64,000 nucleotides of DNA. Source: GCA-2708415 sp964353185 (GTDB lineage: Bacteria; Pseudomonadota; Alphaproteobacteria; Micavibrionales; Micavibrionaceae). Every line of letters begins with the position of its first letter. Within the stretch, counting starts at the first letter, position 1. The stretch lies in assembly GCA_964353185.1 (NCBI GenBank), contig CAYGUV010000009.1, positions 1-64,000 on the forward strand, read 5' to 3'. A model generated the notes under the pieces. The model saw only the letters and a program-made list of their open reading frames with translations, searched no databases and was not told the origin of the DNA. Of the stretch, positions 25,675-34,699 are shown in pieces. Made by a program: the position numbers and the translations under genes.

Positions 25675-26685
25675 ATGAGTAAAAAATTTAATAGAGTGTT
25701 GGTTACAGGCGCAGATGGATATATCGGTTCGCATCTTGTCGAGGGATTGGTTGCAAAAGGATATAAAGTTCGTGCGTTTGTCTTATATAATTCATTTAAT
25801 TCATGGGGATGGTTGGATACGGTTTCCAAAGATATCAAAGACAATATCGAAATTGTGATGGGCGATGTGCGTGACTATCATTTTGTTAAACATGCGATGC
25901 AAGATTGTGACGCCGTCATGCATCTGGCCGCGCTTATCGCAATTCCTTATAGTTATCATGCCCCCGATTCATATGTTGATACAAATGTAAAAGGAACATT
26001 AAATATTGTTCAGGCTGCACGCGAATTAAACATTAAGAAAGTTGTTCAAACATCCACTAGTGAAGTTTACGGCACCGCCCAATATGTCCCAATAAATGAA
26101 GAGCATCCGTTAATTGGACAATCACCATATTCAGCCAGTAAAATAGGTGCTGATCAAATTGCAATTTCTTATCATCGGTCTTTTGAAACACCTGTTGCGA
26201 TTATTCGTCCCTTTAACACTTATGGCCCAAGGCAGTCTGCTAGAGCTGTTATTCCCGCTATTATCACGCAAATATTAGAAGGTGGTGATAAAATTCAATT
26301 AGGGGCATTAAAACCAACACGTGATTTTACGTTTGTGGAAGATACCGTTTCTGGTTTTGTTAGTGTACTGGAAAATGATGATATTATTGGAGAAGTGACC
26401 AATATTGGAAGCGGATTTGAAGTATCCATTGAAGAAACTGTTCACATGATAAAAGATATCATGAAATCAAACATTGGTATTGAATGTAATGAAGACCGCC
26501 TACGACCTGAAAAAAGCGAGGTAAATCGTTTGTTTGCTGATATTAAAAAAGCAGAAAAAATTATGAATTGGACACCACAATATGCTGGATTAGATGGTTT
26601 CAGAAAAGGATTAGAATTAACAGTTAAATGGTTTTCAAATGAAGAAAATATCAAACATTATAAATCAGGAAACTATGTTATCTAA
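25675..26685 (+). CDS. NAD-dependent 4,6-dehydratase/epimerase, LegB-like
   Basis: 336-aa extended short-chain dehydrogenase. NAD site VTGADGYIGSHLVEG at residues 10-24; catalytic TSTSEVYG (Thr/Ser) and YSASK (Tyr-x-x-x-Lys), IRPFNTYGPRQSARAVIP in the nucleotide-sugar region. It resembles LegB/GlcNAc 4,6-dehydratases that start legionaminic acid synthesis from NDP-GlcNAc, though plain UDP-sugar epimerase activity is possible. Begins right after the upstream stop; its stop overlaps the next start. Confidence 0.83.
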   Translation: MSKKFNRVLVTGADGYIGSHLVEGLVAKGYKVRAFVLYNSFNSWGWLDTVSKDIKDNIEIVMGDVRDYHFVKHAMQDCDAVMHLAALIAIPYSYHAPDSYVDTNVKGTLNIVQAARELNIKKVVQTSTSEVYGTAQYVPINEEHPLIGQSPYSASKIGADQIAISYHRSFETPVAIIRPFNTYGPRQSARAVIPAIITQILEGGDKIQLGALKPTRDFTFVEDTVSGFVSVLENDDIIGEVTNIGSGFEVSIEETVHMIKDIMKSNIGIECNEDRLRPEKSEVNRLFADIKKAEKIMNWTPQYAGLDGFRKGLELTVKWFSNEENIKHYKSGNYVI

Positions 26686-27830
26686 TGCAAAGCCTATTTG
26701 ATTTTATCAAGACTTTATACCCTAACGACTTTGTTCCGTTACATGAGCCTGTATTTATTGGTAATGAAAGTGAATATGTGCAGCAATGTATAGATTCAAG
26801 TTTTGTATCATCGGTCGGTAAGTATGTTGTGCATTTCGAAGAAATGATGAAAGACATTACGGGTGCAAAACATGCTGTGGCGGTCGTTAATGGCACGTGT
26901 GGGTTACAAATTGCATTGGAATGTGCCGGATTAAAACGTGATGAGGAGGTTATTACGCAATCATTAACTTTCGTGGGCACGGCAAATGCCATATCTCATG
27001 CGGGGGGCACGCCAGTTTTTGTTGATGTCGATAAGAACACCTTGGGCATGTGCCCGCAATCTTTGGAGCAGTGGCTTGAAAAAAATACAACGCAATCAAA
27101 TAATCAATGTATCAATATTAATACAAACAATGTGGTTAAAGCGGTTATGCCTGTGCATGTTTTTGGCAACCCATGTGCCATAAATGAAATTTGTACCATC
27201 GCACAAAAATATAATTTATTTGTGATTGAAGATTCTGCAGAATCTCTAGGCAGTTACAGAGATGGCAAACATACTGGCACATTCGGTAAGGCAGGCGTGT
27301 TTAGTTTTAATGGCAATAAAATTGTAACTGCTGGTGGTGGGGGGGGGATCGTCACGGATGATGAAGATTTTGCAATGCGTGCCAAACATATGACGACTAC
27401 CGCCAAGTTACCGCATCCCTATGAGTTTTTTCATAATGAAGTAGGATATAATTATCGCCTGACAAATATTGCGGCGGCATTGGCCTGCGCGCAGTTAGAA
27501 AAGCTCGATGATTTTATCAAAGTTAAAGAAAAAGTTTCAAACCGTTATCACGATTACTTTTTAGACAATGAAAAATGGCATTTTATTCCATGCCCCGTAA
27601 ACTGTAAGAGGAATAATTGGCTAAACGCTTTTGTTGCGGAATCTCTAGAGGAAAGAAATATTATTTTAGACACCGCGCTAGAAAAGAATATTCAATTGCG
27701 CCCTATATGGACGTTGATATCAGATTTGCCTATGTATAAAAATTGCCAAAAGTCAGATTTAACTAATTCTATGGACTTGAGTAATAGAATTATAAATTTG
27801 CCTAGTTCTGCAAATGCGAAAGTTGTATGA
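26685..27830 (+). CDS. PLP-dependent sugar aminotransferase, LegC-like
   Basis: 381-aa DegT/DnrJ/EryC1-type aminotransferase. VNGTCGLQIALECAG, TFVGTANAISHAGGTPVFVDVD, VIEDSAESLGSYRDGKHTG and FSFNGNKIVTAGGGGGIVTDD (the Lys in NGNKI binds PLP) are typical; LegC of the legionaminic route is the nearest known match, acting on the 4-keto sugar. Nine consecutive G residues (27339-27347) encode the GGG run just after the PLP Lys. Start and stop overlap neighbours, so it is operonic. Confidence 0.85.
   Translation: MQSLFDFIKTLYPNDFVPLHEPVFIGNESEYVQQCIDSSFVSSVGKYVVHFEEMMKDITGAKHAVAVVNGTCGLQIALECAGLKRDEEVITQSLTFVGTANAISHAGGTPVFVDVDKNTLGMCPQSLEQWLEKNTTQSNNQCININTNNVVKAVMPVHVFGNPCAINEICTIAQKYNLFVIEDSAESLGSYRDGKHTGTFGKAGVFSFNGNKIVTAGGGGGIVTDDEDFAMRAKHMTTTAKLPHPYEFFHNEVGYNYRLTNIAAALACAQLEKLDDFIKVKEKVSNRYHDYFLDNEKWHFIPCPVNCKRNNWLNAFVAESLEERNIILDTALEKNIQLRPIWTLISDLPMYKNCQKSDLTNSMDLSNRIINLPSSANAKVV
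27339..27347 (+). repeat. G9 homopolymer inside the aminotransferase gene
   Basis: Nine uninterrupted G residues in the coding strand of a very AT-rich locus, in frame as GGG GGG GGG in the present sequence. Tracts of this length slip readily in replication, so it could switch the gene on and off. Confidence 0.85.
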
Positions 27831-28348
27831 TGTTATTAAAAATAATTAGAAAATATTTTAAATTTTTAAGAGCTATTCAAAAATTTTATTGGAAGAAGAA
27901 AGCGTTGAGCGTTGTGGGGGCTTATAAAACGACGCCATATATTGGTGGTCCCGTTACATTTACAAGCAAAACATTTATTGGTGAGAAATGCTGCTTTAAC
28001 GGGCTGATTATAGGAGGCGGCGGAAAAGTTACAATCGGCGATTACTTGCATAGTGGCACAGAATGCCAAATCATCACACAAAATCATAATTACGAGGGGG
28101 ATAAAATCCCCTACGACGCGACTTATATCTATAAAGATGTGTCAATTGGTGATTTTGTTTGGCTTGGCAATAGGGTTTTAATTTTGCCCGGTGTTTCAAT
28201 TGGTGACGGAGCCATTATTCAAGCAGGTTCAGTTGTAGTTTCGGATATACCCGATTATGCCATCGCAGGGGGACATCCAGCCAAAGTCTTTTCATATAGA
28301 GATAAAGATCATTTTGAAAAATTACGCACAGAAGGAAAATTTCACTAA
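27827..28348 (+). CDS. hexapeptide-repeat O/N-acyltransferase
   Basis: 173 residues with a left-handed beta-helix of hexapeptide repeats (IGGPVTFTS, FIGEKCCFNG, KVTIGDYL, VSIGDFVWLGNRVLILPGV, SIGDGAIIQAGSVVV) and the tail VVSDIPDYAIAGGHPAKVF characteristic of sugar O-acetyltransferases (WcaF/maltose transacetylase group). The catalytic His is probably His in TQNHNYEGD. In this operon it may acetylate the amino sugar or the finished glycan. Overlaps the upstream gene by 4 bases. Confidence 0.8.
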   Translation: MMLLKIIRKYFKFLRAIQKFYWKKKALSVVGAYKTTPYIGGPVTFTSKTFIGEKCCFNGLIIGGGGKVTIGDYLHSGTECQIITQNHNYEGDKIPYDATYIYKDVSIGDFVWLGNRVLILPGVSIGDGAIIQAGSVVVSDIPDYAIAGGHPAKVFSYRDKDHFEKLRTEGKFH

Positions 28349-29355
28349 TGAAAGTTTTAGATAAAAATATTGGAGATAGTAATCCACCATATATATTGGC
28401 GGAAATGGCGTGTGCGCATCAAGGAAAGTATTCTTTAGCAGATAAAATTTTAGACTATGTGATTTTATCTAAAGCAGATGCAATCCAATTCCAAATATTT
28501 AATGTTGAAAATCTTGTATCGTGTAAACATTCATTTTTTAAACAATCAAAAGATCTTGAGCTTCCTTTTACTGACTGGAAAAAACTAATTATAAAAGCAA
28601 AAACAAAAGAATTAGCCGTGTGGTGTAATGTATTTGACCCTGTTTCAGTTCAGTTTTCGGCAGAAAACGGTGCAGATGCCTTAAAAATACACTCTACTGA
28701 TTTATCAAATCCTTACATGCTTGATGCTGTTGCTGCAACGGGTTTGCCATTGGCGTTAGCTGTTGGTGGATCATATGAAGAAGAAATAGTGTATGCGATT
28801 AATTATTTAAAAAATAAAAACCTTGAAAACATAATTATTATGCACGGATATCAAGGCTTTCCCACGGCTATTAATGACAATAATTTAAAATTTATTGATA
28901 CTTTAAAAAAGAAATATGGTTTCCCTGTCGGTTTTCAAGACCATGCAGAAGGAAATTCAGAAGCAGCAATTTGGCTGCCTATAATGGCTATTGCAACTGG
29001 AGCAAGTTTAATTGAAAAGCATGTCACCTATGATGCAAATCTTAAAGACATTGATCATCAAAGTTCACTATCACCAGAAAGATTTATAAATTTTGTATCG
29101 CAAGTAAAACAAGCTCACCAGGCATTAGGTAGTGAAGGTCTTCGCGACTTATCCGAAAGTGAAATTATATATCGAAATAAAATGAAAAAAATGATTGTTG
29201 CTGCGTATACATTACCAGAAGGACATAAAATTACTTTAAAAGATTTAAATTTTTTAAGAGCAGAACGTTTGGGAATGCAGGCAAAAGATGCCGAAAAAAT
29301 AATTGGAACAAAAACAACAAAATTATACGATAAAGGCGATGTAATTGATGCCTAG
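28348..29355 (+). CDS. divergent NeuB/SpsE-family synthase
   Basis: 335-aa member of the sialic acid synthase family with a C-terminal antifreeze-like (SAF) domain (about 275-335, VAAYTLPEGHKITLKDLNFLR). The barrel keeps ALKIHSTD, GFQDHAEGN and IEKHVTYD, including the two metal-ligand His positions of NeuB, but the N-terminal motif reads AHQG instead of NHNG, and the usual VKFQ is IQFQ: Gln47 replaces the PEP-contacting Lys (Lys53 in meningococcal NeuB). It pairs with the next gene like SpsE/SpsF of Bacillus. May make a different nonulosonic acid or be altered in activity. Confidence 0.75.
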   Translation: MKVLDKNIGDSNPPYILAEMACAHQGKYSLADKILDYVILSKADAIQFQIFNVENLVSCKHSFFKQSKDLELPFTDWKKLIIKAKTKELAVWCNVFDPVSVQFSAENGADALKIHSTDLSNPYMLDAVAATGLPLALAVGGSYEEEIVYAINYLKNKNLENIIIMHGYQGFPTAINDNNLKFIDTLKKKYGFPVGFQDHAEGNSEAAIWLPIMAIATGASLIEKHVTYDANLKDIDHQSSLSPERFINFVSQVKQAHQALGSEGLRDLSESEIIYRNKMKKMIVAAYTLPEGHKITLKDLNFLRAERLGMQAKDAEKIIGTKTTKLYDKGDVIDA

Positions 29356-30172
29356 AATAATTGCATGTGTTGCTTCAAGGGTACAATCTGGGAGGCTTCC
29401 TAATAAAGTTTTAAGGCCGTTAAATGGTCACCCAATGAATGAATGGCTTATAAAACGCCTTATAAATAGATCTCAAAAAATTGATGATATATGTATTTGT
29501 ACACCAGATGATGAGAAAAATAAAATTTTAAGGGATACTGCAAAAGATTGGAATGTTCATTCAACTGCAGGAAATGCCAAAGATATTTTGAAAAATTTTA
29601 TTACAAGCACAGAATCTCTAAAAGGAGATCATCTGTTAAGAGTAACTGGTGATAATATTTTTACTGATCCATTATATATAGATGTAATGATTGAAGCACA
29701 TTTAAAAAATAAAGCAGATTATACAAGAACTGAAAATTTACCTTTAGGCATTACTTCTGAAGTGATGTCATTGGACATGGCCAAAAAATTACATACGATG
29801 CTTAAAGACAGTCCAGAAAAAACACAATACATGATGCTCTATTCTTTTGATCCAATAAATTTTAAATGTTGCGTGGTGGAGCCAAAACCAAAGCATAAAC
29901 GTCCATATTATTCATGTACTATTGATACAAATGAAGATTGGGATCACACACAAAATATTATAGATTCTTTTCCTGAGGAAAAATGGGGGCCGGACTTAAC
30001 CCAAATTATTAATTGGATGGATGAGAACCCTGATAAACGTAAAAATTTGGACAGAAAAAGTCTGATTAAACTACCTTATGATGAAACTATAACTTATGAA
30101 AAATTTTTACAAAGCTTAGACGCAAAAAAAAATAAATCGATTGTTGTAAAATTTGATGAATATGAATTGTAA
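29348..30172 (+). CDS. SpsF-like cytidylyltransferase
   Basis: 274-aa nucleotidyltransferase-fold protein; ATG at 29348 overlaps the NeuB-like stop by 8 bases. N-terminus PRIIACVASRVQSGRLPNKVLRPLNGHPMNEWL has the SpsF-type A-R-x-x-S-x-R-L-P-x-K-V-L loop, and RVTGDNIFTDPLYID holds the metal-binding Asp (GDN). SpsF-like proteins are thought to activate nonulosonic acids with CTP. No classical NeuA is found here, so this gene is the only candidate for the activating step in the window. Confidence 0.75.
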   Translation: MPRIIACVASRVQSGRLPNKVLRPLNGHPMNEWLIKRLINRSQKIDDICICTPDDEKNKILRDTAKDWNVHSTAGNAKDILKNFITSTESLKGDHLLRVTGDNIFTDPLYIDVMIEAHLKNKADYTRTENLPLGITSEVMSLDMAKKLHTMLKDSPEKTQYMMLYSFDPINFKCCVVEPKPKHKRPYYSCTIDTNEDWDHTQNIIDSFPEEKWGPDLTQIINWMDENPDKRKNLDRKSLIKLPYDETITYEKFLQSLDAKKNKSIVVKFDEYEL

Positions 30173-31008
30173 TGAAGACAGCTTTATACACGACACTTTA
30201 TAAGCAGGCTTTACCATTTTGGGAGGATTTTTTTGATTCTGTTTTAAATCAAACAGACAAAGATTTTGATTTGGTTTTATGCCTTGATGGAATACAGCAA
30301 GCAGAGGTTTCTATTCCGCTTTCTTTTAAAAATTCCATTTTTTTTACGCCACAATCAAAAATGATTGCATCTGTTCGGCAGGAATGTTGGCAAGTTTTAT
30401 GTAATCAATATGATGCTATTATTATGGTCGATGCCGATGATGTTTTAAAACCAAAGCGTGTTGAGAATGCTAAAAATGGTTTAAAGAATGCAGATATAGA
30501 CGTATGTGGTTTGCAATTAGTTGATAAAAACTTGAAAAACATGCCTTATGTTTTAGAACCAAAGGGCGAAGAGGCCGTTGCTAAGTATATCATTCAATGT
30601 AATGATATTGGATTGTCCAATACAGCATATCGAACGTCATTGTTAGAAAAGCTTATGCCTTTTCCGAATGATTTGAAGATTTTGGACTGGTTTTTGGCCA
30701 TACGCGCGGTTGAGCAGAATGCGATGTTTAATAAACGTGCGGATTTAGATATGTTATATAGGCAATATGATGGAAATATTGCAAATTTTATCCCCCCTTA
30801 TACAATAGAATATGTTGAGCGTCAGACAGACCGTGTTATAACGTTCTGGGATACAACAATCCCTTATTTGGGCGGTTTTAAAGAAAAGGCGCAAAAGAGA
30901 TTAAAAGAAGTTATTGCGTCAAAAACAATGATTAATGATGCATATATTAGTAGATTACATGAATCACAGGAGAATTTAAAATGGTGGCATATGGTGGCGA
31001 AACAATAA
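30172..31008 (+). CDS. GT-A family glycosyltransferase
   Basis: 278-aa glycosyltransferase-2-like enzyme: N-terminal LYTTLYKQALPFWEDFFDSVLNQTDKDFDLVLC, then IMVDADDVLKPKRVENAKNG with the DxD-type motif (DADD). No membrane helix. Located between the two NeuB-family genes in overlapping frames (TAATG at the 5' end, 28-base overlap at the 3' end), so it probably transfers a sugar of this glycan. Donor and acceptor unknown. Confidence 0.75.
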   Translation: MKTALYTTLYKQALPFWEDFFDSVLNQTDKDFDLVLCLDGIQQAEVSIPLSFKNSIFFTPQSKMIASVRQECWQVLCNQYDAIIMVDADDVLKPKRVENAKNGLKNADIDVCGLQLVDKNLKNMPYVLEPKGEEAVAKYIIQCNDIGLSNTAYRTSLLEKLMPFPNDLKILDWFLAIRAVEQNAMFNKRADLDMLYRQYDGNIANFIPPYTIEYVERQTDRVITFWDTTIPYLGGFKEKAQKRLKEVIASKTMINDAYISRLHESQENLKWWHMVAKQ

Positions 31009-32090
31009 TTCGTGGAGATATTGCAACGGTTCAGTTAGGAGACATCACCACAGGGTCAGCGCATCTGCCTTATATAATTGCAGAAATTGGGGCGAACCAT
31101 AATGGTGATATGGCGCTGTGCAAAAAAATGATTGATGCGGCCATACGCTCTGGTGCGCATTGTGTAAAATTTCAATCGTGGAGTGAGGATACTTTGGTGT
31201 CCAAGCAAGAATATAATCGTAATACCGATTATGGTGATAGCGAAGAAGATAAGCATCGGCATTTTGGATCCTTAGAAGATATGGTGAAAGCGTATCAGTT
31301 TAATGATAAGCAACATCAAGAAATTGCCGATTATTGCAAAGATAAGAAAATTCATTTTGCGTCATCAGCGTTTTCGGAAAGGGAAGCTGATTTGCTTAAA
31401 TCCCTTAATGTGCCATTTATAAAAATCGCTTCGATGGATGTTAATTATCATCGATTATTGGCTTATGTGGCCAAATCAGGATTGCCGATTATTATCTCAA
31501 CTGGCATGGCAAATTTAAAAGAAATTTCAGAGGCATTAAATATTTTGGCTGAAAATGGAGCGGGCAAAGATAAGGTGATTTTATTGCACTGTCGATCCAC
31601 ATATCCTCCCAAGGATGTTGATAATGATTTGCTAAATATTCCCATGATGCGAGAAATGTTTGGATATTCAACAGGATATTCTGATCATACATTAACAGCG
31701 ACAGCGCCGATTATATCAGCAGCATTTGGCGCGACAGTAATAGAAAAACATTTTACAACCGATCGTACCCTATCGGGCTGGGATCATTGGATGTCTGCGG
31801 ATGAAGAGCTAATGACCCAAATATGCACTGGCGTAATCGAAGCACATAAGATGCTAGGGCAGTGGGAAAGACGCGTTACAGATGATGAAATGGAAAAAAT
31901 GGAAAAATTTCGTCGTTGTGTTGTTTCAAAGAACGACATTAAGGCCGGTGATATTATAAAAGAAGATGATATTACTTTTAAACGTCCAGGAAGTGGGATA
32001 CGTCCTGACGAAGAGAAATATGTTGTCGGCAGAGTAGCAAAGATTGACATCCTAAAAGATCAGGAAATGACATGGGACATGATGGTTTAG
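30981..32090 (+). CDS. nonulosonic (legionaminic/sialic) acid synthase
   Basis: 369-aa NeuB/LegI-type enzyme that condenses PEP with a six-carbon amino sugar. IIAEIGANHNGD (32-43), CVKFQSW with Lys63, FIKIASMDV, IISTGMANL, HCRSTYP, GYSDHTL and VIEKHFTTDR are all present, as is a C-terminal SAF domain (about 305-369). It keeps every motif that its paralogue two genes upstream has lost. AGGAG lies 8 bases ahead of ATG. Legionaminate is favoured by the LegB/LegC-like neighbours, pseudaminate is less likely. Confidence 0.87.
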   Translation: MVAYGGETIIRGDIATVQLGDITTGSAHLPYIIAEIGANHNGDMALCKKMIDAAIRSGAHCVKFQSWSEDTLVSKQEYNRNTDYGDSEEDKHRHFGSLEDMVKAYQFNDKQHQEIADYCKDKKIHFASSAFSEREADLLKSLNVPFIKIASMDVNYHRLLAYVAKSGLPIIISTGMANLKEISEALNILAENGAGKDKVILLHCRSTYPPKDVDNDLLNIPMMREMFGYSTGYSDHTLTATAPIISAAFGATVIEKHFTTDRTLSGWDHWMSADEELMTQICTGVIEAHKMLGQWERRVTDDEMEKMEKFRRCVVSKNDIKAGDIIKEDDITFKRPGSGIRPDEEKYVVGRVAKIDILKDQEMTWDMMV

Positions 32091-32725
32091 AAAAACAATA
32101 TGACATTGTCATCTTAGGCGCCGGGGGACATGCGTCCGTTATAATAGATATTTTAAAATCGCAAACTGAATATAAAATATGCGTATTAGATCAGGAGAAA
32201 AATAATTGGGGAAGGACATTATTAGATTGTCCAATTATTGGCGGTGATGAGCTATTAAATCAGGTTAAGGCAGAATATTTTATTATTGGTGTTGGCAGTG
32301 TGCACGCACAAAATAATATTCTGCGTGAAAAATTGTTTCAAAAAGCATTATCAAGTAAGTTAAAGCCTTATGCGTTAATTTCAAAGAATTCTTATGTGTC
32401 ACCTTTCACAAAAATAGGGGAAGGAACAGTTATTTTTCCAAAGGCAGTAATACAAACAAACGCTTCTATTGGATGCAATTCCATTATTAATTCTGGTGCA
32501 ATCATTGAGCATGATTCAATTGTTTCTGATCATGTGCATGTATGTCCAGGCAGCGTTATATGTGGAGATGTTTATATTGGGACATATTCCATGATTGGAG
32601 CAGGAGCGACAGTTCGTCAATCAATTGAAATTGGTCAATCTGTAACTGTTGGCGCGGCAAGCGTCGTTTTAAAGGATATAGCTGATAACAAGGTTGTTGT
32701 TGGGCACTCAAAAGACTTAGTCTAA
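32072..32725 (+). CDS. NeuD/PglD-like sugar N-acetyltransferase
   Basis: 217 residues: N-terminal nucleotide-sugar-binding PglD-type domain (YDIVILGAGGHASVIIDIL) and a C-terminal left-handed beta-helix (GEGTVIFPKAV, GCNSIINSGAIIEHDSIV with the catalytic His, DHVHVCPGSVICGDV). In legionaminate pathways this type of protein (LegH/NeuD) acetylates the 4-amino group. Overlaps the NeuB-type gene by 19 bases; its 3' end overlaps the convergent acyltransferase gene by 9 bases. Confidence 0.83.
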   Translation: MGHDGLEKQYDIVILGAGGHASVIIDILKSQTEYKICVLDQEKNNWGRTLLDCPIIGGDELLNQVKAEYFIIGVGSVHAQNNILREKLFQKALSSKLKPYALISKNSYVSPFTKIGEGTVIFPKAVIQTNASIGCNSIINSGAIIEHDSIVSDHVHVCPGSVICGDVYIGTYSMIGAGATVRQSIEIGQSVTVGAASVVLKDIADNKVVVGHSKDLV

Positions 32726-34699
32726 AAATTTTACAATCTCTTTCGAAATTTTTTCCGCCGCATAGGGGGAGGGATGATCATCGTCAAAATATAACGGGAT
32801 ACCTTCATGCGTTATAGCCGCACATCGATTTGGTAAATAACTATTACAAAGGATATTTTCAGGATATACGCGCAGTACATTCTTAAGGCTATCTAATACC
32901 TCGTATGGGTAGGCATTATATTTGGTAAATATAGAATAATTGATTGAGGCATCAGGTATTTGTTTATTGCGAATTTGCCCAATTAATTTTTTCGGGATGT
33001 GCCAGCCCATTTCAGGAATAGGATAGACGATAACGACTTTCATTCTGTTGTTTTGAAAAAATGTAACGGTTTCTTCTATTGCTTTGGCAACATCTTTTGC
33101 AGATAACGTTTTTTTTGTTTCATCATTAATATCGTAAATTTGAACTTTTGCTCCAAGCTTTTCAACGCCGCCTTCTAGATTATCAAAATCAGATGGATTT
33201 AGATGACGAGACCAACGCATTGATAAAATAACGGTGTCAATTTGGTTTTCAATTTTGGTAAAATTCTCTTTAAAGTCTTTGATTTTATTCATACATTTTA
33301 AATCAGCAACACCGTCAATAAGACGTGATTTATCAATTAAGGGAGGGCAACCGCCAAGCGTTAATAAATAAGCCGATAGGTTGTTTTGATTTAAAATTTT
33401 ATCCATACCAACGGCAATTGAGCCACCGTGGCTGTCGCCCCACATTAAAATATTGGGTAATATATTATTATCGCCGATTTGACAAAAACTATGGATAGAA
33501 TTTTTACAGTTACGATAGTTTTCTTGTAGATTTACAGAATAGTCATTAATTTTTTTAATGGCGGGATTATTGTAGCCGTAATAATTATTCGCGTAAATTA
33601 AGAGCGATATACCGATTAATAATAGAAAGACCATTGACAATATCCCTGCCCAATACACTTGAATAATGGATAAGAAATTTTTGTTTCTAAAGGGTGTTTC
33701 TATAAAACGATAGGATAGAAACCCCAACAATAGCGATAATAAAATACAATATATGGTTATAATGAATGTTAATTCAGCCTGTCCTGTAAAGTGGCGCATA
33801 AACACCAAAACAGGTTGATGCCACAGATAAATTGAATAAGAAGATAGGCCAATAATACTCAAAATATTGATGGATAGAAGGCGTGTGATAATTGTTTCGT
33901 TTGATCCAACAGCAATTAATATTGCCGTAGAAGTAATCGGAATAATGGCATAAAAGCTTGGGAATCTCACGCTATCTGTAAATATGCAAAGAGACAGTAT
34001 AATTAGAATAAAACAAATAATGGAGATAATATTTTTTGATAGCAACGATAATGATAAGTTAGGATTATCAATCAGGTAAATAGCAACAAGCGCGCCAGCC
34101 ATTAATTCCCATATCCGTGTGGGAAGTAGATAAAAATTTGCATCAGGGTAATAACGCGATAAATATTCGCTAAAGATTAAAGAGAATAGCAATATTATGC
34201 CGATTAAAATCTTAATAGAGTGTTTTTTAAAGGCGTATAGAGATAATAATATTGCAGGAAAGACAAAGTAAAATTGTTCTTCAATTCCAAGTGACCATGT
34301 GTGTAATAATGGTTTATAATCTGACGCCGTGTCAAAATATCCTGCTTCTAACCAAAAAATTATATTGGAAAAAGAGCCAGCAGTCCCTATTAGGGACATG
34401 GAAAATTGCTTTAATTCATCTTGTGTCAAAAGCCAGAGTGCAAAGGGTATGGTCGCCATACAAACAACAAATAATGCAGGGAAAATTCTGCGGATACGCC
34501 GATAGTAAAAGTTGAGAAACGAAAAGCTATCGTTTTTAATTTCTTTATAAATAATTCCTGTTATTAAAAACCCGCTTATTACAAAAAATACATCAACGCC
34601 GATATATCCACCAGGCATGAAAGCAAACTTAGCATGGTAAAATATTACTGCAAGTACCGCTATGGCCCTTAATCCATCGATATCTTTTCTATAGTTCAT
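32717..34699 (-). CDS. acyltransferase-3 fused to SGNH domain (OafA type)
   Basis: 660 residues. The N-terminal half (about 1-370) has about ten membrane helices and the acyltransferase-3 start YRKDIDGLRAIAVLAVIFYHA with RRIRRIFPAL; the C-terminal half is an SGNH domain with WGDSHGGSIAVGM (nucleophile Ser) and DDDHPSPYAAEKIS (Asp/His). Such proteins O-acetylate surface sugars. ATG at 34699 overlaps the flippase stop (TAATG), so the two are coupled. The target is most likely this glycan. Confidence 0.88.
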   Translation of the reverse strand: MNYRKDIDGLRAIAVLAVIFYHAKFAFMPGGYIGVDVFFVISGFLITGIIYKEIKNDSFSFLNFYYRRIRRIFPALFVVCMATIPFALWLLTQDELKQFSMSLIGTAGSFSNIIFWLEAGYFDTASDYKPLLHTWSLGIEEQFYFVFPAILLSLYAFKKHSIKILIGIILLFSLIFSEYLSRYYPDANFYLLPTRIWELMAGALVAIYLIDNPNLSLSLLSKNIISIICFILIILSLCIFTDSVRFPSFYAIIPITSTAILIAVGSNETIITRLLSINILSIIGLSSYSIYLWHQPVLVFMRHFTGQAELTFIITIYCILLSLLLGFLSYRFIETPFRNKNFLSIIQVYWAGILSMVFLLLIGISLLIYANNYYGYNNPAIKKINDYSVNLQENYRNCKNSIHSFCQIGDNNILPNILMWGDSHGGSIAVGMDKILNQNNLSAYLLTLGGCPPLIDKSRLIDGVADLKCMNKIKDFKENFTKIENQIDTVILSMRWSRHLNPSDFDNLEGGVEKLGAKVQIYDINDETKKTLSAKDVAKAIEETVTFFQNNRMKVVIVYPIPEMGWHIPKKLIGQIRNKQIPDASINYSIFTKYNAYPYEVLDSLKNVLRVYPENILCNSYLPNRCAAITHEGIPLYFDDDHPSPYAAEKISKEIVKFLD

